A stretch of 20,309 bases of DNA. It comes from Opitutales bacterium UBA2995 (GTDB lineage Bacteria > Verrucomicrobiota > Verrucomicrobiia > Opitutales > UBA2995). A program made the position numbers and the translations under genes. Numbering within the stretch: position 1 is the stretch's first letter; every line of letters begins with the position of its first letter. The notes beneath the pieces were generated by a model. That model saw nothing but the letters and a program-made list of their open reading frames with translations. It did no database searches and had not been told where the DNA came from. Shown piece by piece: positions 15,148-20,309 of the stretch. The stretch spans positions 51,274-71,582 of the forward strand of contig DDZZ01000075.1 in NCBI GenBank assembly GCA_002346535.1. Direction: 5' to 3'.

Positions 15148-15540
15148 ATGACAGATCCGATTGCAGATTTTTTAACTCAATTACGTAATGCTTTCCGGGC
15201 AGAAAGAGAGTTCTGCCGTGTGCAGCATTCCAAAATGAAACAGGAGATTGCTCGCATCCTCCAAGAAAACGGCTATATCAAGGGCTATTCCGAAGAGGAA
15301 GAGGCGGGCAACAAGAAGTTTCTCAAAGTTGAACTTAAGTATGTGAATGGTGAATCCGCCATTACAGTCATCGAACGTTACAGCCGCCCTGGAAGACGTC
15401 TCTATTTTGGATCGAACGACGTGCCCAAAGTTTTGGGCGGGCTCGGCGCCGGAATCATCACTACCTCCCGCGGTTTAATGACCGACCGCGAAGCTCGGCA
15501 GCAAAATGTCGGAGGAGAGCTGGTCTGCAGAGTCTGGTAA
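15148..15540 (+). CDS. rpsH: 30S ribosomal protein S8
   Basis: S8 is a primary binder of the central domain of 16S rRNA and in E. coli is the translational repressor of the spc operon. The 130 residues equal the E. coli length. It begins MTDPIADFLTQLRNA, has the SKMKQEIARILQENGYIKGY block and the C-terminal RPGRRLYFGSNDVPKVLGGLG and GIITTSRGLMTDREARQQNVGGELVCRVW. It follows rpsN after 51 bases. The rplE hairpin described at 14187-14219 is the natural place to look for its mRNA target. The stop codon overlaps the strong ribosome-binding site of rplF. Confidence 0.98.
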   Translation: MTDPIADFLTQLRNAFRAEREFCRVQHSKMKQEIARILQENGYIKGYSEEEEAGNKKFLKVELKYVNGESAITVIERYSRPGRRLYFGSNDVPKVLGGLGAGIITTSRGLMTDREARQQNVGGELVCRVW

Positions 15541-15550
15541 GGAGGAAAAG

Positions 15551-16087
15551 ATGAGCAGAGTTGGAAAATTACCCGTTGATTTACCGGAAAAAGTAAATGT
15601 TTCCGTGGAAGCCAACATGGTTTCCGTGGAAGGGCCAAAAGGCAAATTATCGCATCAGTTTCCCAATGCGGTTACGGTTACTAAAGATGGTTCCCAGGTT
15701 TCGGTCGCACCGGCCAACAATTCCCGTTTTGCCAGAAGCATGTATGGCACGGCCCGGTCCTTAATCGCCAATATGGTGACAGGGGTAACGACGGGTTACA
15801 GCAAGGCCTTGGAAATCAGTGGAGTTGGTTTTCGTGCCGTGCTTAACGGAAACAAGCTGGATCTGGCACTCGGCTATTCACACCCCATTCTCTATGAGAT
15901 TCCTGAGGGAATCAAGATAACGGTTACCGAAAACACAAAACTCAAAGTTGAGGGTATCGATAAACAGCTCGTTGGTGAGGTAGCTGCGTCCATTCGTGCC
16001 TTCTATCCGCCGGAGCCCTACAAAGGAAAGGGCGTGATGATTGTCGGTGAGTATGTACGCCGTAAGGAAGGAAAGACCGCTGGTTAA
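15551..16087 (+). CDS. rplF: 50S ribosomal protein L6
   Basis: L6 lies near the factor-binding site of the large subunit and next to the sarcin-ricin loop. From the ATG at 15551 it has 178 residues, near the usual 177. It begins MSRVGKLPVDLPEKVNV and shows VEGPKGKLSH, NMVTGVTTGYSKALEISGVGFRA and the C-terminal FYPPEPYKGKGVMIVGEYVRRKEGKT. The upstream in-frame ATG at 15506 lies inside rpsH and is rejected; the chosen start has AAGGAGG at 15539-15545, five bases away. This is one of the best ribosome-binding sites in the window. Confidence 0.98.
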   Translation: MSRVGKLPVDLPEKVNVSVEANMVSVEGPKGKLSHQFPNAVTVTKDGSQVSVAPANNSRFARSMYGTARSLIANMVTGVTTGYSKALEISGVGFRAVLNGNKLDLALGYSHPILYEIPEGIKITVTENTKLKVEGIDKQLVGEVAASIRAFYPPEPYKGKGVMIVGEYVRRKEGKTAG

Positions 16088-16105
16088 TAAGTGAGGACCT
16101 GACAG

Positions 16106-16468
16106 ATGAAGTTATCCAAAAAAATTATTTTAAAACAAAAGCGTCGTTGGCGCATCCGTAAAAAAATTGCGGGCACAGCCGACCGTCCTCGACTGGCTGT
16201 GCACCTTAGTAATAAGCATGTTTACGGCCAGTTGATCGATGATGATGCCGGGAAGACTTTGGTCTATGTTTCGACAAATGGTAAGGATCTCAAAGGCAAG
16301 GATTTGAAAGCCAATATCAAAGGTGCCCAAACCGTGGGAAAAGCAGTTGCTGAAAAAGCCAAAAAAGCCGGAGTCGAAAAAGTCATTTTTGACCGGAGTG
16401 GAAGACGGTACCACGGCTGCGTTAAGGCCTTCGGCGATGCTGCCCGGGAGGGTGGCCTGAATTTCTAA
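16106..16468 (+). CDS. rplR: 50S ribosomal protein L18
   Basis: L18 binds 5S rRNA with L5 and joins it to the large subunit. The protein has 120 residues, the usual length. It has a strongly basic start (KKIILKQKRRWRIRKKI), then RPRLAVHLSNKHVYGQLIDD, the GKAVAEKAKKAGVEKVIFDRSGRRYHG signature and the ending AREGGLNF. GAGGA precedes the ATG by about ten bases. It follows rplF by 18 bases and precedes rpsE by ten. Confidence 0.98.
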   Translation: MKLSKKIILKQKRRWRIRKKIAGTADRPRLAVHLSNKHVYGQLIDDDAGKTLVYVSTNGKDLKGKDLKANIKGAQTVGKAVAEKAKKAGVEKVIFDRSGRRYHGCVKAFGDAAREGGLNF

Positions 16469-16478
16469 AATTTTAATT

Positions 16479-16958
16479 ATGGCTGTTCCAGAAGAAGTAC
16501 CAGAATTAGTTGATAAAGTCGTTAACATAAACCGCTGTGCAAAGGTGGTAAAGGGCGGACGCCGGTTTAGTTTTTCATCCACCGTTGTCAGTGGGGACCA
16601 TCAGGGTCGCGTTGGAGTTGGCATGGGAAAGGCCAAGGAAGTTCCAGAAGCTATCCGCAAAGGCACTGAAAAGGCTCACAAAAACATGGTTTCCATCTCC
16701 TTGCGTGAGGACACCATTCCACACGAAGTAATTGGAGAATCGGATGGCGGCAAAGTGATCCTTCGGCCCGCCGGCCCGGGAACGGGCGTCATAGCAGGAG
16801 GAGGTGTCCGCGCCGTTCTCGAAGCAGTCGGCATAAAGAATATTTTGTCCAAGTCTTTGGGATCGAACAACCATCGAGCCATGATCAACGCCACCATGGA
16901 CGGTCTCTTGCAGTTACGCACAAAACAGGAAATTTCAGAGATTCGTGGTTCTGAATAA
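16479..16958 (+). CDS. rpsE: 30S ribosomal protein S5
   Basis: S5 takes part in decoding accuracy and forms the mRNA entry helicase with S3 and S4. It has 159 residues, slightly shorter than the 167 of E. coli. Family blocks are INRCAKVVKGGRRFSFS (the loop in which spectinomycin-resistance changes occur), VGVGMGKAKEVPEAIRKGTEKA, PAGPGTGVIAGGGVRAVLEAVG and DGLLQLRTKQEI. No Shine-Dalgarno sequence is seen. rplO follows after 15 bases; rpmD (L30), which lies between these two genes in E. coli and many others, is missing and there is no room for it. Confidence 0.98.
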   Translation: MAVPEEVPELVDKVVNINRCAKVVKGGRRFSFSSTVVSGDHQGRVGVGMGKAKEVPEAIRKGTEKAHKNMVSISLREDTIPHEVIGESDGGKVILRPAGPGTGVIAGGGVRAVLEAVGIKNILSKSLGSNNHRAMINATMDGLLQLRTKQEISEIRGSE

Positions 16959-16973
16959 CAGGAAAATAGACCG

Positions 16974-17420
16974 ATGAGATTACACAACCTTTCAAACACC
17001 CCTGGTGCGGTTCACCGTAAGAAACGCGTTGGAAACGGTGAAAGCTCAGGATGGGGCAAGACCTGCGGGAAAGGCCATAAGGGTCAGAAATCCCGTAGTG
17101 GAGGCGGAATCCCGATTGGATTCGAGGGTGGCCAAATGCCTCTTTACCGCAAACTGCCACACCGTGGCTTCAGTAATGTTCAATTCGCAACCAATTATGA
17201 GGTCGTCAATGTGGGCGACCTGGCCAAATTGGGAGACGAAACCAATGCCACCCCGGATAACATGGTCAAGGCCGGTTTGCTACGGGCAGACTCAAAACGG
17301 GTCAAGATTCTCGGAACCGGAGATGTTGAAAAAGCGTTCAAAGTGAGCGCTCATAAATTTTCGGCATCTGCCAGAAAAAAGATAGAAAAGGCCGGAGGGG
17401 AAGTCATCGAACTTTCATGA
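16974..17420 (+). CDS. rplO: 50S ribosomal protein L15
   Basis: L15 is a 23S rRNA-binding protein with a long basic N-terminal arm. The 148 residues are normal. It begins MRLHNLSNTPGAVHRKKRVGNG and carries the glycine-rich GWGKTCGKGHKGQKSRSGGG signature, then GFEGGQMPLYRKLPHRGF and a C-terminal domain ending KKIEKAGGEVIELS. AGGA lies about nine bases before the ATG. It follows rpsE directly because rpmD is absent, and secY follows after 23 bases, keeping the usual L15-SecY link. Confidence 0.98.
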   Translation: MRLHNLSNTPGAVHRKKRVGNGESSGWGKTCGKGHKGQKSRSGGGIPIGFEGGQMPLYRKLPHRGFSNVQFATNYEVVNVGDLAKLGDETNATPDNMVKAGLLRADSKRVKILGTGDVEKAFKVSAHKFSASARKKIEKAGGEVIELS

Positions 17421-17443
17421 GGTAAATATTTAAGTAGTCCTAG

Positions 17444-18952
17444 ATGCTCTCCGCTTTTACCAATAGCTTCAAAATTCCCGAATTGCGTAACAAGATCTTC
17501 TTTACGCTTTCGATGCTCTTTGTTGCCCGGATTGGAGCGAATATTCCTTTGCCCGGAGTTGACCCAACGCCCTTGCAAAACTTTTTCGAAGACCAGACCG
17601 CTTCCGGTTCGGGCGGGGTGCTCAGCCTCTATAATATGTTTACGGGTGGAGCCTTGTTAAAAGGAGCTGTAATGGCTCTGGGGATCATGCCCTACATCAG
17701 TGCATCCATTATTTTCCAATTGATGACTGCGGTTGTGCCCAGTCTTGCCCGTCTTGCCCGGGAAGGGGATGTCGGGCGGCAAAAGATAACGCAATATACT
17801 CGACTGGCCACGCTCGTTATTTGTCTTATCCAGGGAGTTCTCCTAGTTATCGGACTGAAAAATCCGGCCGGACTTTTCTCAGGTTTTGATACGGCCACCT
17901 ATGGATCGATCATCCTGAACGGCAGCGCCATTTTCGTTTTCAATTCGGTAATCATCCTGACAACCGGTACCATTATTTTAATGTGGCTGGGCGAACAAAT
18001 TACCGAGAAAGGTATCGGCCAAGGTGTGTCCCTTTTGATTACGGTAGGTATTCTCGCCGATCTTCCGGGAGCCATGATGACGCTCTACCGTTTGGTGTTT
18101 GCACCTATCGGGACGAATCGGATTGAGGTGCCGCAATTGGCGGTCATGTTCGTGTTGCTGCTCGTTGTCACCGCCGGGTTGGTAGCTGTCATTCAGGCCA
18201 TGCGCAAAATCCCAGTCCAGTACGCCAAGCGGGTTGTAGGTCGCAAGGTTTATGGCGGACAGAGTTCTTTTCTCCCTCTAAAGGTAAACTATTCCGGAGT
18301 AATGCCGGTTATTTTTGCCAGTGCCATCCTGATGTTTCCACAGCAGATTTTTTCTTGGATGGCGGCTGGTTTCGGAAGTTTGTCTTTTCTGACAACTATT
18401 TCAAATTGGTTTCTCCGAGGGACGGTTTCCTATTACTTTATTTTCGGCTCCCTGATTCTGTTGTTCAGCTATTTCTGGGTATCAGTGATGTTCAAACCCA
18501 TTCAGATTGCTGAAGACCTAAAGAAGTACGGCGGTTATATTCCAGGCGTGCGTCCCGGCGAGCCCACGGCAAAATTTCTCGATTTTGTTATGACGCGTCT
18601 CACTTTTGCGGGGGCTGCCTTTCTCACGATTATCGCCGTCTTCCCGGATGTGCTTTTGTTTTCTTTCAATGTGCCCTTCCAGATCTCCAATTTCTTCGGA
18701 GGCACTGGAATGTTGATTACGGTTGGTGTAATTCTGCAAACCCTGCAACAGGTAGAGACTTATTTGCTGCAGCGGCACTATGACGGCTTCCTGAAAAAGG
18801 GCCGTATCCGCGGACGTAATCCAGCCAAAAAGTCTCGTGCCCAGCTGACCGATACTGTCGAAATGGGTAATCTGCGGCCATTGATGATTGTTCTTGGTTT
18901 AATTTTCGTGATTGGAATCGCATCCTGGATAATTCGCACCTGGGCACTCTGA
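17444..18952 (+). CDS. secY: Protein-export channel SecY with extra C-terminal membrane segment
   Basis: Central pore of the Sec translocon in the inner membrane, which partners with SecE, SecG, SecA and the ribosome. The 502 residues exceed the 443 of E. coli. Clear features are the first helix (FFTLSMLFVARIGANIPLPG), the plug region, MPYISASIIFQL (82-93), GEQITEKGIGQGVSLLI (183-199), the cytosolic loop MRKIPVQYAKR (253-263) and the loop KKYGGYIPGVRPG (360-372), with the arginine (R370) needed for SecA function in E. coli. The usual end is reached at RHYDGFLKKGRIRGR (444-458). It continues with a hydrophilic linker and a hydrophobic stretch at 480-499 (from LMIVLGLIF to WIIRTW), which predicts an eleventh helix and a C-terminus outside the cytosol. 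This tail does not look like SecE or SecG. Confidence 0.97.
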   Translation: MLSAFTNSFKIPELRNKIFFTLSMLFVARIGANIPLPGVDPTPLQNFFEDQTASGSGGVLSLYNMFTGGALLKGAVMALGIMPYISASIIFQLMTAVVPSLARLAREGDVGRQKITQYTRLATLVICLIQGVLLVIGLKNPAGLFSGFDTATYGSIILNGSAIFVFNSVIILTTGTIILMWLGEQITEKGIGQGVSLLITVGILADLPGAMMTLYRLVFAPIGTNRIEVPQLAVMFVLLLVVTAGLVAVIQAMRKIPVQYAKRVVGRKVYGGQSSFLPLKVNYSGVMPVIFASAILMFPQQIFSWMAAGFGSLSFLTTISNWFLRGTVSYYFIFGSLILLFSYFWVSVMFKPIQIAEDLKKYGGYIPGVRPGEPTAKFLDFVMTRLTFAGAAFLTIIAVFPDVLLFSFNVPFQISNFFGGTGMLITVGVILQTLQQVETYLLQRHYDGFLKKGRIRGRNPAKKSRAQLTDTVEMGNLRPLMIVLGLIFVIGIASWIIRTWAL

Positions 18953-18985
18953 TCACCAATCAACTCTCTGTCTGACTTCGAATCG

Positions 18986-19753
18986 ATGATTCCCGTCAAA
19001 AACAGCGCTGAAATCCTTAGCATGAGAACGGCCTGTGAGGTGGCAGCCACTGTTCTTTATAAAGTTGTTCAGCTTGTCGAGCCCGGGGTAAGCACCTACG
19101 ATCTCGACCAGGCGGGGAAAGAATTCATTCGGGAGCTGGGTGCAAAAAGTGCCTGCTACAATTATCGCAATGGTAGCAAAATATATCCCGGTTACATCTG
19201 CACATCCATCAATGAGGAGATTGTTCACGGAATTGGTAGCATGCGGAAGACCATTCAATCCGGAGATGCCGTATCAGTTGACGTAGTGATTAGCTACGAC
19301 GGCTTTATCGGTGATAATGCAAAAACCGTCATTGTGGGCGATGTTTCTGAAAACGTGCGCCACTTGGTGGACTCTACCCGGGAATCTCTCGACTATGCGA
19401 TCGGGTTTGCCAGACCCGGCGGCCGTGTTGGAGATATTTCCAATGCTGTCCAGACCTTTATTGAGTCCAGAGGGCTCTCCATCGTGCGTGACTTTGTTGG
19501 GCACGGTGTGGGTCGTTCCATGCACGAGGAACCGCAAATTCCCAACTATGGTCACAAAAACAAAGGTGACAAATTAAAGCCGGGCATGACCTTGGCGATC
19601 GAACCCATGGTGAATCTCGGTTCGTCGGGTGTTCGCATGCTTTCGGACGGATGGACAGCGGTCACAGTCGACGGCCAGCCCTCGGCCCATTTTGAACATA
19701 CGGTCCTGATTAATCAGGACGGCCCGGAAGTATTAACTTTACCGAAAAAATAG
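18986..19753 (+). CDS. map: Methionine aminopeptidase, type I
   Basis: Removes the initiator methionine from nascent proteins whose second residue is small, after deformylation. It has 255 residues and the short type-I form without an N-terminal zinc-binding extension. The two metal ions should be held by D99, D110, H173, E206 and E237, all in their usual contexts (VSVDVV, GFIGDNAKT, GHGVG, LAIEPMV, FEHTV); H81 and H180 are the conserved substrate-side histidines. It follows secY by 33 bases with adk missing, and precedes rpsM by 63 bases with infA and rpmJ missing. The start lacks a Shine-Dalgarno sequence, but the N-terminus IPVKNSAEILSMRTACEVAA matches the family well. Confidence 0.97.
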   Translation: MIPVKNSAEILSMRTACEVAATVLYKVVQLVEPGVSTYDLDQAGKEFIRELGAKSACYNYRNGSKIYPGYICTSINEEIVHGIGSMRKTIQSGDAVSVDVVISYDGFIGDNAKTVIVGDVSENVRHLVDSTRESLDYAIGFARPGGRVGDISNAVQTFIESRGLSIVRDFVGHGVGRSMHEEPQIPNYGHKNKGDKLKPGMTLAIEPMVNLGSSGVRMLSDGWTAVTVDGQPSAHFEHTVLINQDGPEVLTLPKK

Positions 19754-19781
19754 CTTTCCAAACCAACATCAGCTGTTATTT

Positions 19782-19811
19782 TTGCCAGTTTTCACAAATT
19801 CCAAACATAAA
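19782..19811 (+). promoter_or_regulatory. Weak candidate promoter before rpsM
   Basis: In the 63-base gap before rpsM, TTGCCA (19782-19787, five of six consensus bases) is followed after 18 bases by CATAAA (19806-19811, four of six). Such a promoter would start transcription at about the rpsM ATG and give a leaderless or nearly leaderless message. The gap is AT-rich, so a chance match is quite possible. Confidence 0.22.
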
Positions 19812-19816
19812 ATTCA

Positions 19817-20191
19817 ATGCCTCGGTTACTCGGTGTAGACATTCCAAATAACAAGCGAACTGAGTACGCTCTTCGCTATATTTACGGAATCGGTCCAACT
19901 CGTGCGAAAAAGATCGTTACGGAGTTGGAAATCGACCCTGCCCAACGTTCTCAGGACCTCACCGAGCAGCAAATCAACAAGATCTCGGAGTTGATAGTCA
20001 GCAATCAATGGATGATTGAAGGGGATCTGCGTCGTGACATCGCTGGTAATATGAAACGTCTCCAGGCAATCCAATGTTACCGTGGCTTGCGTCATCGTCG
20101 TGGTCTGCCGGCTCGGGGCCAAAGAACCAGTACTAATGCCCGTACCCGCAAAGGAGGTCGAAAGACCGTCGGAGTGGTCTCTAAAAAATAA
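19817..20191 (+). CDS. rpsM: 30S ribosomal protein S13
   Basis: S13 lies in the 30S head, bridges to the large subunit and contacts P-site tRNA through its tail. The 124 residues are within the normal range. It begins MPRLLGVDIPNNKRTEYALRYIYGIG, followed by the helix-two-turns-helix KKIVTELEID, and the C-terminal signature YRGLRHRRGLPARGQRTSTNARTRKG. It starts the alpha-operon part of the cluster; map lies upstream and the next gene begins after 12 bases. There is no Shine-Dalgarno sequence. Confidence 0.98.
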   Translation: MPRLLGVDIPNNKRTEYALRYIYGIGPTRAKKIVTELEIDPAQRSQDLTEQQINKISELIVSNQWMIEGDLRRDIAGNMKRLQAIQCYRGLRHRRGLPARGQRTSTNARTRKGGRKTVGVVSKK

Positions 20192-20203
20192 TTTCCTCAG
20201 TTA

Positions 20204-20309
20204 ATGAGCAACGACAAACCAGAAAACGAAGGCCTACCAGCTCAGGAGCCAACCGAAGAGTCTTCTAAAGCTGAAGCCAAAGAAGAAGCGGCTGCCAAAA
20301 AGGCTCCCG
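20204..20309 (+). CDS. rpsK: Probable 30S ribosomal protein S11, N-terminal extension only (runs off window)
   Basis: An open frame begins at ATG 20204, 12 bases after rpsM, and runs to the window end (35 codons seen). The visible part is a low-complexity extension rich in E, K and A (MSNDKPENEGLPAQEPTEES and onward), with no family motif yet. The place directly after rpsM is where rpsK lies in most bacteria, so S11 with an N-terminal extension is the best guess; the S11 core should begin past base 20309. If it is not rpsK, it would be an unrecognised acidic protein. The call rests on context, not on sequence similarity. Confidence 0.6.
   Translation, partial: MSNDKPENEGLPAQEPTEESSKAEAKEEAAAKKAP

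Overview
This window is the core ribosomal-protein and RNA-polymerase cluster of a bacterium. Every convincing gene lies on the + strand, and the genes are packed with gaps of mostly 5 to 60 bases. The order is rpoB (3' end)-rpoC | terminator | rpsL-rpsG-fusA-rpsJ-rplC-rplD-rplW-rplB-rpsS-(small exported protein)-rplV-rpsC-rplP-rpmC-rpsQ-rplN-rplX-rplE-rpsN-rpsH-rplF-rplR-rpsE-rplO-secY-map-rpsM-(rpsK start). This is the rpoBC, str, S10, spc and alpha operons run together. Protein style and missing genes suggest the Planctomycetes-Verrucomicrobia-Chlamydiae group, most likely Verrucomicrobiota near Opitutae. The clues are the long cysteine-poor S14, the short L24, a chlamydia-like SecY end and the absence of rpmD. 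The phylum is an inference from memory of these families, not a computed placement.

Region by region: 2-4817 encodes the end of RNA polymerase beta and all of beta'. A 213-base gap follows, with a textbook intrinsic terminator (4841-4885) and weak promoter candidates for the next unit. 5031-8374 is a str-type unit (S12, S7, EF-G) in which tuf is absent and S10 follows EF-G directly. 8471-13860 is the S10 block and the start of spc; it is preceded by a 96-base gap that can fold, and it is interrupted between rpsS and rplV by an unexpected gene for a small secreted protein. 13861-18952 is the rest of spc, with a second foldable gap (107 bases) before rplE and no rpmD, ending in a SecY that carries an extra C-terminal membrane helix. 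18986-20309 holds map (without adk, infA or rpmJ), rpsM and the first 35 codons of what is probably rpsK with an acidic N-terminal extension.

The genes work together as the transcription and translation factory: polymerase subunits, ribosomal proteins of both subunits, the translocase EF-G, the SecY export channel that docks on the ribosome, and the methionine aminopeptidase that trims nascent chains. The window is mostly conventional. The points most worth a second look are the exported protein embedded in the S10 operon, the loss of all four cysteines of the second zinc site of beta', the SecY tail with an additional predicted transmembrane segment, and two structured intergenic leaders that could be autoregulatory sites. 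I found no mobile element, CRISPR array, tRNA or rRNA, and no gene-free stretch above 300 bases.
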